Made by a program: the position numbers and the translations under genes. From the NCBI GenBank assembly GCA_954871525.1, contig OX940868.1, positions 11,770,056 to 11,834,055 of the forward strand: DNA of 64,000 bases, written 5' to 3'. Within the stretch, counting starts at the first letter, position 1, and each line of letters opens with the position of its first letter. Shown here piece after piece: positions 45,926-57,494 of the stretch. The notes under the pieces were generated by a model. The model was given only the letters and a program-made list of their open reading frames with translations, was not told where the DNA came from and did no database searches. The DNA comes from Parietaria judaica. Taxonomy: Eukaryota; Streptophyta; Magnoliopsida; Rosales; Urticaceae.

Positions 45926-46710
45926 TACCCTTATTATTAATGATGACGTGAAGTCGTGAACAACACAAATCACAACGATATCGGGGAGATGAAGTGGTAA
46001 TTCGAGAGATGACATAAGAAAAAATAATAAGAATTTGCATTGTTGATACTCAAAGAATTTGTGTTTACATACAATTTTATTTTGATATTCGTGAGTTTGA
46101 TTCTTTGAATTTATTTATTTGATTTGATATTAGTTGTTTGGAATAAGGAACCATGCAACTCTCTTTGGTTGTGTTTGTAGTAACTGTCTAGGGTTTCGAC
46201 TGAAGGTGACCCAATTTTGTTCTCTTGTAACCAATCACTATGACCCTTTAGTATTAGAACAAGGTCAGTGATCATAGGCTCGGTGACAGAATCAAAACCC
46301 TTTTCTACTTCTGTTTTTCTGGTTGTGCTTTCAATTCGAGGAATAGTACTCAAAATCTTCCTCCCCGAAGTGATGACGTGGCTGGGGGACCTCACCGTTG
46401 AAAAACATATTTGGTTCACCCTGTTAAATATCTGCCAGTAATTATTATTTTAGAAAATTATTAAGAAAAAAAAAATCCAATTACACCCAATAATTATCAT
46501 ATACCAAAAAATATATTCATGAATAAATAATGAAAACCATATGAATTAACAAAATTTCATCATTGTAGAATAATTGAATTTAGACAAAATTTGTTATTTT
46601 AAAAAAGATAAAATATGAAACGATATGAATATAATTATGCTAAATATAAAAGTTGATTATAAAAACTTGTCGTTAATCTGAGAGCCATAAGATGACATAA
46701 TTTTAGCAAT
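45926..46710. other. AT-rich intergenic DNA, no gene recognised
   Basis: A 102-codon minus-strand frame (46111-46419) is open but matches no family I know and lacks codon or context support. It is left uncalled. Confidence 0.4.
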
Positions 46711-47156
46711 CAGCAGTGTTTATAACCTTTTCAAATTAATTATGAACACAACTAGCGCTTTACACAATTAGCGCAAAAAGCAGGTGAAAGATAATAATAC
46801 TCAAAAGTACGATGTATTGTTAATGTCATCAAATTACCCACAACATATATCATTATGAAAAAATGTATGATCATGATTATAAAAAGAAGACGGAGAAAAA
46901 GAGCATCATTTAGAACGATGCACCTTTTAGTGATTCGTTATCTAGAATTCTCATTATGTGTTGGCGAGTCGGAGTAGTCACACTTGTCAGCGCCACGCGC
47001 CGTGTTTTCACAACCAGAGAAAATTAGTAGGAGGAGTCGGACACGCATAAAACTCCGTAGTCTTGCAAATTTTGTTGACTAATTTTGGAAAGGAGTTGAA
47101 GCAAGAGAAATTAAAGGATAGAAGTTGGTTTCTCGGGACACGCCTTCTAAGTAATT
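46711..47156 (+). repeat. Left copy of a 446-bp direct repeat flanking the gypsy/hAT nest
   Basis: It starts CAGCAGTGTTTATAACC and ends CTAAGTAATT, immediately before the left LTR. The right copy (56599-57027) follows it over the full length (AGGTGAAAGATAATAATA-like, AAAAAGAAGACGGAGAAAAA, TAGTAGGAGGAG), with about 90% identity by eye. Confidence 0.9.
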
Positions 47157-47664
47157 CCAATCGAGGGCTTTCGATCTCTTCGACGAGGGCTTCAAAACCC
47201 CTCAATATATTCCGGGATCGGAAAATGACGCGGTGGCTAACGGCGGCGGCCGGCGATGGCAAAGTGGCACCTCCAACGGACTCTAATAAGCTTCGTGAAC
47301 ATGATTTCGATATTAGATTTCTCAAAATCAAACCGAAATGAAAATGATCTAAGGTTTTAAGACCAAAACTTACGGCGATTGTTCTGGCTGAACGCCACGA
47401 TTTTCAATGAACATCCGCCTATCAACAGGTTCATCTTCTCGAGAGCTTTCCGATGGTACCAAGAACCCTCCGATTGGAGTTTCGGTGACAGAGCTATGAG
47501 GCTTTGAGTATTTGATGGGAGAAAGAGAAAAAAAAATAGAGAAGGGAGAGAGAGAGAGTACGGAAAAAAAAAAGAGAGGGAGGAAGGGAAATGGTCGAAC
47601 CTTTCTCTCTGACAACTTTTTTTATTATTATTTAAATAATATATATTAATATTAGGGTTTTACA
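47157..47664 (-). repeat. 3' LTR of the minus-strand gypsy element (left copy)
   Basis: It shares with the right copy phrases such as GGGCTTCAAAACCCCTCAAT, CTTCGTGAACATGATT and AACATCCGCCTATCAACA, and ends AGGGTTTTACA at 47664. The outer end is degenerate: an extra 20-25 bp around CGAGGGCTTTCGATCTCTTC looks like a small internal duplication. Confidence 0.85.
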
Positions 47665-47689
47665 ATACTCCACCCCTTAAAAAAATTCA

Positions 47690-50600
47690 TCCTTGAAATT
47701 TAAATGAAACCACTACCGAACAAGGACGGGTTTCATATCATTTCCACCTCTAAATCCCATGTTGCATCTCTTACGTCGTGATGGTTCCACACCGCATACG
47801 TCGCATTTTCTTGAGGATCGAGTTCATATTTTCTCAACATCGACACATGAAACACATTGTGAACATGGGATAATTACGGAGGTTAATCAAGTTTGTATGC
47901 GAGTGGTCTGACTCTTTCAACTATCTCGAATGGACCGATGTATCGCGGAGCCAAATTTCCTTTTATTTCAAAACGGGAAACACCATCCACGGGCGTCACC
48001 TTGAGGAACACATTGTCACCAGCCATGAATTCTAGTGACATTCGTCTTCGATCCGCATAACTCTTCTAACGACTTTTAGCATTCTTAAGTCTTTCCCGAA
48101 TAAGCTTAATCGCTTATGTTACTAGTCTGACGTAGGAAGGACCGAGAGTAATACGATCTTCATACTCGGCCCAACAAAGAGGCGAACGACAAGGTCGACC
48201 ATACAAGGCCTCACACGGTGCCATACCGATACTAGCTTGAAAGCTACTATTGTAAGCAAACTCCACAAATGGTAGTTGCTCCTTCCACTTTCCTCCAAAA
48301 TCCAAGACGCACGGTCGGAAATATTGAAACCTCAATTGACCATCAGTCTGAGAATGAAAAGTTGTGCTCAACCTCAATTGAGTTCCCAGCTCTTTTTGTA
48401 ATCCATTCCAAACTTTGAGGTGAAACGAGCGTCTCGGTCGGAAAATATTGAAACAGGAACCCCATGAAGCTTTACTATCTTTTCCATATATAGTTTACAA
48501 AGTTTCGGAACCTTGTAATCAGTCTGAATGCCTATAAAGTGGGCTGATTTTGTCAATCTATCAACGATCACCTACACTGCATCATGTCCACGTCGAGTCC
48601 GAGGAAGTCCCAAAACGAAGTCCATAGTGATGCAGTCCCATTTCCACTCGGGTATTTCTAGTGGCCTGAGCTCCCCGCCGGGTTTCTGATACTCTTCTTT
48701 GACCATTTGGTGAACTGGACATCTCTTCATGAACATCGCCACATCGGATTTCATTTTGTACCAATAATATTGCCCCTTCAAATCTTGGTACATTTTTGTA
48801 CTTCCTGGGTGAATAGCAAACTTGGAACGATGAGATTTTTGTAGGATGACACTTCGTAATGTAGCATCATAGGTCACTGCAAACCTTCCTTTGTACAATA
48901 AAAACCCATCGACGCCCACTCTCTATCCTTCAATTTGTTCTCCAGCTTGTAACTGATTTCCATATCTCTTGCAATTTCTCATCACTCCACTGACTTTGTC
49001 TGACTTGGAGTATCATTGATGGAACGGCTATAATATTTTACGCACATGCTTTAAATCCGTTAGTATGCAATTCCAAATTGTAATCACCAACGGTAACCGA
49101 TCTTTTCCATGGTTCCAAGGTCAGAGAAGCAATCAAACCATAGTTCTTCTGATTCAATGCATCGGCCACCATGTTTGCTTTTCCTGTAGACTAAAATCAC
49201 AATCTCCCAAATACTCCACGTATCTTCGTTGTAATAGATTCAAAACTCTTTGCGTGAACAAATACTTGAGACTTTGATGATCAGTGAATATCTCGAATCT
49301 TGAGCCGTAAGGATGACAACGCCAAAATTTTAAGTGCAAATATCGTTGCTGCTAGCTCCAGGTCATGCGACTTCAACTATGTAGAACCATACGCTACCAC
49401 TTTCCCTTGTTCCATGAGCACACAACATAGTCCACTTCAAGATGCATCTATATACACATTAAACATGCCATCGACATTGGGAACAATAAGGAGAAGAGCA
49501 CTCGTCAATCGTCGTTTCAATTCTGAAAAAGGCTCTTCACATCTATCATCCTATGTGAAATGAACATCTTTTCTGGTGAACTTGTTTAGCGGTGATTTGA
49601 AAAATTCTCCGCAAACTTTAGGTAATAACCCGGAAGCCCTAGGAAGCTTACCACATTCTTGGTTGCCTCAAGTTTAAGATAGCTTCAATCTTTGACGGGT
49701 CCACGACAATACCTTCTTGCGAGATCACGTGGCCTAAGAATTTAACTTCTGTCATCCAGAGTTCACATTTATCTTTCTTTGCATAGAGACGATGGTCCCG
49801 CAAAGTCTGCAAAACTATTCGCAAATAATATGCGTGTTCTTGTAGGGTTCTTGAATAGATAAGTATATCGTCAATGAAGACAACAACGAATCAATCCAAG
49901 TATGGCCAAAAAATTCAATTCATCAAGTCCATAAGCGCTGTTGGACCGTTCGTTAAACCAAAAAGCATACGCGTGAACTAAAATTGACCATATCATGTAC
50001 GAAATGATGCTTTCGGGATGTCGGCATCTCGAATCCTCAACTGGTGGTTACCTGACTGCAAATCTATCTTTGAGAAGAACTTGTATCCTCCCAATTGATT
50101 GAATAAGTCATCAATTCGTGGAAAATGATATTTATTTTAATTGTTACCTTGTTGAGTTGTTTGTAGTCCACACAAAGGCGTAAACTACCACCGCTTTTCT
50201 TAGGGAATAACAGCGGCACTCCCAACGGTGATGTACTCTTCCTAGTAAACGATTTACTCAACAAGTCGCCTAGCTGCTTTCTCAATTCTGCCAATCTGCT
50301 GGAGCCATACAGTAATGAGCCATAGAAATTGAAGAACTCCTAGGAACTAAGTCAATGCGAACTCAATCTCACGTTCCAGAGGACGTTCCGGAAGCTCTGA
50401 TGGAAACACGTCATCAAAATCTTGCATTATGGGGGTGTACGGGTTTAAGGCAGTTTGCCCCAAATCTTCGATAGCACAAATAACTCCCGACCCTTAAAGA
50501 TTCCTCTTTCCCCCCAGAAGAGACTTCAAGATAGGATTTTGGGGCCACATTATTCCACCCTGGGACTGATATCCGGTTACCTGCCCATGCACTTTTTTTC

Positions 50601-51100
50601 CCTAAGGTTAACGTGTATTTTGTTGCAATCTATTATAGAATGTTACTTCCCGAAAAAATCCATTTAGATTGCTACATCAAACTCATTAAGAAGAAGGATG
50701 AATAGGTCGGCCGAGAGTTAACTTTCCTCAATGAAAAATTTTCATGACTTGCAGATTAGGCAACCTTAAAGGAATAGTACCTGCTTTAATGTTTCTGGCT
50801 TAAGCAACAAGTTACGCCAAATCGAGGAACCTCAATGGCGCTCAGGATTCACGAATCCGTTACCAAATCCATTTGTCGAAATTCCATCTTTCTATCTTCA
50901 AGCTAGCTACGACTTCAAGATTATAAGCAAAAATTCGACAATCTTTGCCTGATATTCGGCCATTGACACATTCCCCTAGGTTAACTGGGATAATTATAGA
51001 TCTTTCCAAACGAAAATCCTTTAGAACATAATGTGTCGTGAATGCACTAAGAAATCCTAACAACGTAGGTCACCTACGTCGATATTTTTCTTAGTACATT
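47690..51100 (-). pseudogene. Gypsy pol remnants with chromodomain
   Basis: From the 5' side on the minus strand: an RT piece near 50294-50064 ([20 protein letters not shown]) in a broken frame; an RNase H piece at 49339-49154 (FEIFTDHQSLKYLF); integrase at 48919-48572 (HPGSTKMYQDLKGQYYW, then CPVHQ zinc ligands and MDFVLGLPRTRRG), 48571-48374 (VDRLTKSAHFI and FSDRDARFTSKF) and 48377-48114 (FHSQTDGQ, then EFAYNSSFQASIGMAP). A tail at about 47730-47870 reads VHNVFHVSMLRKY and VWNHHDVRDATWDLE, the chromodomain region. Several frames and stops separate the pieces, so it is inactive. 50300-51100 holds decayed protease/gag text. Confidence 0.85.
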
Positions 51101-51414
51101 TTTCCACCACTGTGCCGCTAGGCCATTAAAAGGTAGATAATCTAATATAAATAAATTAAACGTCAACATAAACCATTTCATCATCATTTCAACAATAATA
51201 TAAATAAATAAATATACCTTAAAGTCAAATCATTTCGATGGTCCATGTCGAGTCAGCTCGTGCCTTTTCTCCACTATATCCCATCGAGTCCTCAAGGCAC
51301 GAGCACATGTGGACCATAAGTCCCTAACCGTAACTCGCCATCGAATCGGGATCCTAATCACCACCAAAGACTGTCACTTCGTCATGGGTCGAAATGTTGA
51401 CTTTAGGGTCACCA

Positions 51415-51600
51415 ATCGTATCCATATCCATATCCATATCCATGTCCTGCCTACTGCGCAGTAGCCAGCTCCTCGTCAACAGCTCATCCGCCCGAAGCAA
51501 GTACCATATCATAACAATCATCATCCGCCCGAAGCGGGAACCATATCACAATAATCATCATCCGCCCAAAGCGGGTACCATATCAACAAACGTCATACGG
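51415..51600 (-). repeat. Short tandem repeats in the gypsy 5' leader
   Basis: Four TCCATA units at about 51420-51441 are followed by three 36-bp units with the core CATCCGCCC(G/A)AAGCGGG and ACCATATCA between 51485 and 51595. They lie just inside the right LTR, where gypsy leaders or early gag are found. Confidence 0.75.
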
Positions 51601-51834
51601 ATGTCACTATAAACATATAATATATAATAAGCATCAATCTGATGCAATCATACCTGGTATCCAGCCTCGCTATCAAGCGACGAAAAATCAAAATATTAAC
51701 TTTATCTTTTCATTTAAAATAACATAATATCTCATTAATTTCAATTTTAACCTATCCGGTTCAATCTTCATTAATCCGTTTAATTTCTGAAACTAGGCAA
51801 AGGAATTGAAGCTCACCGGGAGTAATTATAATTT

Positions 51835-52322
51835 TGATCGAGGGCTTCAAAACCCCTCAATAAATTCCCGGATCAGAAAATGACGCGGCGGCCGGCGACA
51901 GCGAGATGGCACCTCCAGCGGACTCTAACAAGCTTCGTGAACATGATTCTGGTATTAGATTTCTCAAAATCAAACCAAAATGAAAAATATCTAAGGTTTT
52001 TAAACCGAAACTTCCGGGTATTATTCCGGCTAAATGCCACGGTTTCCTATGAACATCCGCCTATCAACAAGTTCGTCTTCTCGAGAGCTTTTCGATGGTA
52101 CCAAGAACTCTCCGATCAGAGTTTCGATGACAGAGTTATGAGGCTTTGAGTATTTAATGGGAGAAAGAGAAAAAGAAATAGAGAAGGGAGAGACAGAGAA
52201 AGTACAGGAAGCTGAGGTGAGAGAAAGGAAAAAAAAAAGGAAACGAGGGAGGAAGGAAGATGGTCGAACTTTTGTGACAACTTCTTTTTTATTATTTAAA
52301 TAATATATATTAATATCAGGGT
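51835..52322 (-). repeat. 5' LTR of the gypsy element (right copy), split by the hAT
   Basis: It starts TGATCGAGGGCTTC on the plus strand and runs to TTAATATCAGGGT. After the hAT element the last bases TTTACA continue at 56592-56597. Comparison with the intact left LTR end AGGGTTTTACA shows that nothing was lost. Confidence 0.88.
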
Positions 52323-52329
52323 TAGAGCT

Positions 52330-52470
52330 GCGAGTCACGACGAGTATGGGGCAGTCGCGACTCGTCGCGGCGAATTTGGAGCCATCGCGACTCGTCGCAA
52401 TTAAAGGGCGTAAGTCGCGACTGGTCGCGACGTGGGCTCGTCGTCGCGACGTGGGAGAGGGTGATCCGCG
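52330..52470 (+). repeat. Left subterminal TCGCGAC cluster of the hAT
   Basis: At least seven copies of TCGCGAC, GTCGCGA or close variants occur in about 140 bp, several as the palindrome-like GTCGCGACTCGTCGCG. By analogy with Ac/Ds, subterminal clusters are transposase-binding sites. Confidence 0.8.
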
Positions 52471-52713
52471 TGAGACGATCGACGGCCCACAACGCGCCAC
52501 GTCAGCGATCCGCGTGGTGTTTTTTCTTTGTGGCATTAATTCCCACTCTTCAACCGAATTTTACCCGAAATTAATTACCCAACCACAATTTTTACCCACT
52601 TTACTCAAATTCCAACCCAAAAATTTCAAATTTCAATATTTTTCACCCAACTTTATTCACCCACTTCACCCACCTCAATAATTATTCACCCACCCAACTC
52701 TCTCCTCAAATCC

Positions 52714-52721
52714 TATAAATA
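52714..52721 (+). promoter_or_regulatory. TATA box of the hAT transposase gene
   Basis: TATAAATA lies 120 bp before the start codon in a C/T-rich context typical of plant core promoters. Transcription would be expected from about 52745-52755. Confidence 0.65.
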
Positions 52722-52833
52722 CCACCTCTCCCACCCTCATTTCCTCACCAACAATCTTCCAACTCTCTCTCAAATTCTCTCAACTCTCTAAGTTTTTTCC
52801 CTCTAAAGCTCTCAAGTTCTCAAATTTCCCATT

Positions 52834-55800
52834 ATGTCTCGAAGAAGCGGTGGTAGTTCCGGGGGTCGTAGGGCGGCTAGGGATTTGTTTCCTGATTTTA
52901 ATGCCGGGGAGCAATCGCAACCTACGCCCGAGGGCTACATTCCCGTTGTAGAAACACTTCCCTCCCCACCAAATCCAAATTATCCGACGCACGTTCCGGC
53001 ATCAATGGTCAACAGCAGCACGCTACGTCGATGTGGGGAGGCAGGAACCACCGATCCATTTTTTGAACTCTTGTTTCAAGGAGGACCCGCCGACGACCGT
53101 ATGGAGGGCCCATCTCAACCGCCGGAGGAACCGCCTCAAAGACGCAATCTTGCCGAAGAGGAGGGCCCACACCATTCCTCTGTTGTTGGCTCGTACCACG
53201 ATGGTTCTCCACTCTCGATCAACGAAACCGGCGAAGGCTCCGTCCAACGTCCTCGACGTGCTCGACGTCCGCGACCGGAAACGGGGTAATTATTTTAATT
53301 ATTATTATTTTAATATTATTTTTATTATTATTATAATTATTTTAGAATAAATAATTAATTTTCCACGTCTCTTGAAAGTCTTAGTATGCTCTGTGGTTGC
53401 GGTTCCGACTGATCTTCCACATCAGAAACGAATTTCTTGAGATTTAATAATCATTTAATCTTATTAATTTAATTAAACTTTATATGGTTACTTAATAAGT
53501 TAAAAACCTTCCAATTTAATTTAATTATTTTATTTTAATTAATTAATTTGCCACGTCTCTTGAAAGTCTTAGTATGCTCTGTGGTTGCGGTTCCGACTGA
53601 TCTTCCACATCAGAAACGAATTTCTTGAGATTTAATAATCATTTAATCATATTAATTTAATAAAACTTTAAATGGTTACTTAAATAAGTTAAAAAAATTA
53701 AAAAGGTAATTTGTATGTGTGATAATAATTATAAAGTTCTTATTGGATTACGCGGTGTCTTAGAAAGATTGGTTTTTAAATAAGGTTTGCTTTGCAATCT
53801 CCTCCAAGCTAGCCTGGGAACCTCGGGGAGTTCTGTCTAGAAAAGCTTCGGCCTAAAGCGAGATCATAGCATCCTTTCCAGTCGATCTGGCCGTGGAACC
53901 TCGGGGAGTTCCGTCCAAAAGAGTTTGATAATTATTTTCACACATAAGAAATACCATTTTAATTTTGTTAACTTTTTTATTTAACTTTTAATTAAATCAA
54001 TATGATGAATAATAAACTTTATGACATTTAAATTTTTGATTTTCCTTTTGTTTTAATAGAGTTAATCCTCATGGCTTGGCGTGGGGACGGCCAAACACGG
54101 CCCCGGTGTGGAAATTTTTTCACGAAGATCGGCACATCAACAATCGAGGCGAGCGTGTTAAAAATGCCACATGCAAAAAGTGCGGGACAATTCTAGACGG
54201 AATGGGGGAGCGGGGAACCGGATACTTAAACCGACACGCTAATGTATGCTTCCCAACCGGGGAGCTCGATGAGGTAAACACAGCACAGGTAAGTGCTCTT
54301 TCTGCTGTGAATTTACGGAAATGGACACTCGAATGGATTCTTTCTACGGGCGTTCCGCTGAGTTTTGTCGAAAATCCCAACCACACACGATATATGAAAA
54401 GGATTAATCCGTCGTACCAGCAGTTTTCCCGTACCACTTATACCGGGGACATGGAAACCGCTTATGATTTGCAAAAAAACCTTTTAGTCGATTTTTTCAA
54501 AATGTCTAACATAAACGTTGCTTTTACCACCGACTTGTGGAGCGGTCCAAGTTTAAATGATTACATGAGTTTGACCGCCCACTACGTCGACGATGAGTGG
54601 AATCCATGTCAACGACTTTTAAACTTATCGCCTTTCGAGTGTCGCCATACCGGAAAAAACATAGCCGAGAAATTATTTGAATTATTTGGTGATTGGGGTT
54701 TACAAAATCGTGTTATTTCAATTACCTTAGATAATGCCTCAAGCAACAACGCCGCGATTATGATCTTGGAAACAATGTTGCCCGCTTCTCCGTTTCGAAA
54801 TATTTTACATCAACGGTGTGCTTGTCACATAATTAATTTAATTGCACGAACGGGCGAGGGACATATTGCACACCATGTTGAAAAATTACGCGGCATTGTT
54901 GATTGGATCCGGCATCCTCAGACCACCAATAGGTGGAGACGATTTTGTAAAGACCACAATCATAAAGCTAATAAGTTTGGTTTAGATAATAATACGCGAT
55001 GGAACTCTACGTATTTAATGATTTCAGTTGTGTGTAGACAGAGGCTTCCTTTGGACCATTTCCTCGGACAGGAACTCCCTCCGGAGGCGCGGATCACGGA
55101 GGCGGAATGGGCTACCGCGAAGAAATTCCTCGCTTTCCTCAAACCTTTTTATGCTGTTACTTTAAATTTTTCTAACCAAAATAAACCTTCTTTGAATCAT
55201 GGTCTTTCGGGTCTTTATCAAATTTCGTGTGCTTTCAAAGAATTCGAAAACGACCCTATTATTTCGCCGCTTATTGAGTCTATGGTTGCAAAATTCAAGT
55301 CGTATTGGGATCCACCCCCGTTTTCGTTTTGCTTCGGTGCTATTCTAGACCCTCATGTTTCGGATGCATATGGGCCAATGATGATAGCGATCGGAGAAAA
55401 CATAGGGGTGGATTATCGTAATTATGTTAATGTTGTTAACGAAGCTTTTTATGAATTGTACAGTGAATACAACAAACGGTTCCCTCAATTCAACTCACAG
55501 GAGGAGCAAAGGGCAGTGATGGCAAGCCCAACCAAGACGGGATACGACTTCAGCCGGAGACTCAAGCAACGGGTAAGTCGCGGGGAATCCACTACGCCGT
55601 TGGCGGGCGACACGGACGGCCAACCGACAGAATTGAAGCGCTACTACGGCCTGCTATTCGACGAAGACTCCGACGAGTTCGATGTGATAAGGTGGTGGAA
55701 GATTCAACGGGACAGATTTCCGATATTGGCGAGAATGGCGAGGGATATACTGTCCATCCCCATTTCCAGCGTTGCTTCGGAGAGCGTTTTTAGCACGGCT

Positions 55801-55965
55801 CAATATCTCATCAACGACCGGCGGGCGTCAACCACCAACACACACGTCGAGCAGATTGTGGTGTTGAATGATTTGTTGTTCAACCCCCCCGTGATTGCCG
55901 AACGCTCCGAGCCAAGCGATCTGGAGCTAATGAAGGAAAGATTCAACGCAATGTTCCCCGAGTAA
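52834..55965 (+). CDS. hAT transposase, 2 exons, 785 aa, uninterrupted
   Basis: Exon 1 is 52834-53285 and exon 2 is 54060-55965. The intron is GTAATT...TTTTAATAG, and the exons sum to 2358 bp (785 codons plus stop). Exon 1 encodes a low-complexity, proline-rich N-terminus beginning MSRRSGGSSGGRRAARD and ending in the basic cluster RPRRARRPRP, a likely nuclear localisation signal. Exon 2 gives a BED zinc finger (W168; C189 and C192; H210 and C214) and then the RNase H-like core with catalytic aspartates in FTTDLWSG (about 309) and ITLDNASSNN (about 375). The CACHIINLI insertion-domain motif and the C-terminal dimerisation region WWKIQRDRFPILARMARDI / SVASESVFS follow, the latter holding the probable catalytic glutamate. 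All parts expected of an active hAT transposase are present. An internal TTG at 54076 is not the start: the frame continues upstream across the splice. Confidence 0.92.
53345..53690 (+). repeat. ~195-bp tandem duplication in the transposase intron
   Basis: Two copies starting near 53355 and 53548 share CCACGTCTCTTGAAAGTCTT and CATCAGAAACGAATTTCTTG with only a few differences. The very high identity implies a recent duplication. Confidence 0.88.
53812..53925 (+). repeat. Second duplicated motif in the transposase intron
   Basis: GGAACCTCGGGGAGTTC(T/C)GTC followed by (T/C)A(G/A)AA occurs at about 53818 and 53895. Its function is unknown. Confidence 0.75.
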
Positions 55966-56454
55966 TGATGTGCTCTTTCCTCTCTTGGTTTTATGTCCCT
56001 AAGGAGGGTTTTACAAGAGAGGTTTTAGTGAGGCATCTTGTAATATTTACACTGAATATTTACAGCTCTCTTCCACCTTATTGTAATATTCACAATGAAT
56101 AATACAACTTCTTTTTTTTAATATCTCGTCTTATCGTATTTAATTATATATTTGTTGATTAAATTTGTTCAAATTATTAATATGTTACAAATTAATATTT
56201 ATTAACATATGTTACAAATTAAAAACGAACATATAAATCAAACAAATTAATATGTTACAAAATAATAATATAACATATTTAAATATTAATTTTGAAATAA
56301 ATTAATTACTATAAATAATAAAAATATGTAAATATAGTTTTGAAATTATTGATAAAGTTTGATAATAAAATTCGGGTAAAAACTAACTAAGTTTAACACT
56401 GGAAAAAACTAGATACATATGCCACAAAGTAGAAAAATCGAAGAACCCGTGCAA

Positions 56455-56583
56455 TTTCTCGCCACTCTTCTCTTGGTCGCGATTTCTCGCGACGTCGCGA
56501 GTCGCGACCCGTCGCGACGCCCAAACTCGCGATTTTGGCGACGTCCATCGCGACGAGTCGCGACGTCGCGTATCACAGCTCTA
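56455..56583 (+). repeat. Right subterminal TCGCGAC cluster of the hAT
   Basis: About eight copies of TCGCGA(C/T), GTCGCGA or variants lie within 125 bp of the right end, mirroring the left end. Confidence 0.8.
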
Positions 56584-56598
56584 ATCAGGGTTTTACAT

Positions 56599-57027
56599 CA
56601 GCAGTGTTTATAACCAATTCAATTAATTGTGAACACAAGTAGCGCAAAGCATGTGAAAGATAATAATATTCAAAAGTAGGATGTATTGTCAACGTTATCA
56701 AATTACCCACAACATATACCATTATGAAAAAATGTATGATCGTGATTATAAAAAGAAGACGGAGAAAAAGAGCATCATTTATAACGATACACATTTTAGT
56801 GATTCGTTATCTAGAAAGAATTCTCATTCTGTGTTAGCGAGTCAGAGTAGTCACACTTGTCAGCGCCAAGCGTCGTACTTTCACAACTAGAGAAAATTAG
56901 TAGGAGGAGCCGAACACACATAAAACTCCGTAGTCTTGCAAATTTTGTTGACTAATTTGGAAAGGAGTTGAAGCAAGCGAAATTAAAGGATAGAAGTTGT
57001 TTCTCGGGACACGCATTCTCAGTAATT
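56599..57027 (+). repeat. Right copy of the 430-446 bp direct repeat
   Basis: It begins CAGCAGTGTTTATAACC one base after the end of the right gypsy LTR and ends CTCAGTAATT. See the left copy at 46711-47156. Confidence 0.9.
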
Positions 57028-57494
57028 TTGAGTTTTTTCACGTATTTTATTTGAAGACATGGATTTCAAACCATGCACCCGGTTTTTAAATGGGTCCAAG
57101 TTTTCATTCCGGATCCGGGTTATGGGAAAATAGTAGAATTTGATATTTTTCATTAAGTGATCACGTTCATAGGAACACGTGAATCAACGCACTTTAGCAA
57201 GCAAAACCGAAGCCTCATAGAGCCGATTTCAACCTAACCAAGACTAGAATTTTAAAGAAACCAAGTTCGACGTAGACTCGTGGCAATCGAATAAAATTTT
57301 CATTACGAACATATCTAAAAATTCAAATATCGTAATTAAGCGACTTTTAATTGTGTTCTTTTCTTGACTCAAAATAACAAGGTCTCATATAATTTAACTG
57401 GACAGCTTTATTTTAAAATCAAACTGTGTGAATTAGCGAAATATTAAATGTTTTCCAGAGGGAATACTGAAGGCTAAAACAATGATAATTGTAC
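57028..57494. other. Intergenic DNA, no gene recognised
   Basis: It lies between the direct repeat and the truncated 3' end of the fucosyltransferase pseudogene. A CCGGATCCGGGTTATGGG phrase near 57110 resembles the subterminal motifs of the BED-hAT family, but no terminus is visible. Confidence 0.4.

Larger units (their letters stand above)
52323..56583 (+). mobile_element. Structurally complete autonomous hAT transposon, 4.26 kb
   Basis: The element starts TAGAGCTGCGAGTC and ends GTATCACAGCTCTA. The terminal inverted repeat is TAGAGCTG(C/T)GA. Perfect 8-bp target duplications ATCAGGGT lie at 52315-52322 and 56584-56591, and the host LTR is restored exactly when one copy is removed. Both ends carry clusters of TCGCGAC/GTCGCGA. 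Inside is a two-exon transposase gene with its own TATA box and no disabling change. Perfect target duplications and an open frame suggest a recent insertion. Activity itself cannot be shown from sequence. Confidence 0.95.
47157..56597 (-). mobile_element. Chromodomain-type Ty3-gypsy element, split by a hAT insertion
   Basis: Two LTR copies (47157-47664, and 51835-52322 plus 56592-56597) flank a minus-strand internal domain with integrase, RNase H and RT remnants and a chromodomain-like tail. On the minus strand the LTR runs TGTAAAACCC...CCCTCGATCA. A purine-rich tract, TTAAGGGGTGGAG, precedes the 3' LTR. The coding text resembles the Del/Tekay lineage. The right LTR is interrupted six bases from its end by the hAT element at 52323-56583. 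No 5-bp target duplication is found. Instead the element is bordered by the long direct repeats at 46711-47156 and 56599-57027. Confidence 0.88.

Noticed and set aside
46111..46419. 102-codon minus-strand open frame as a gene
   Set aside because: It has no recognisable domain, no supporting splice or promoter context, and lies in repeat-rich DNA.
53009..53350. Overlapping frames opposite or beside transposase exon 1
   Set aside because: They are shadows of a GC-rich, low-complexity coding exon.
54076..55965. Transposase starting at 54076 as a single-exon protein
   Set aside because: The codon there is TTG, not ATG. The frame is open upstream and joins exon 1 exactly through a GT-AG intron, giving a longer protein.
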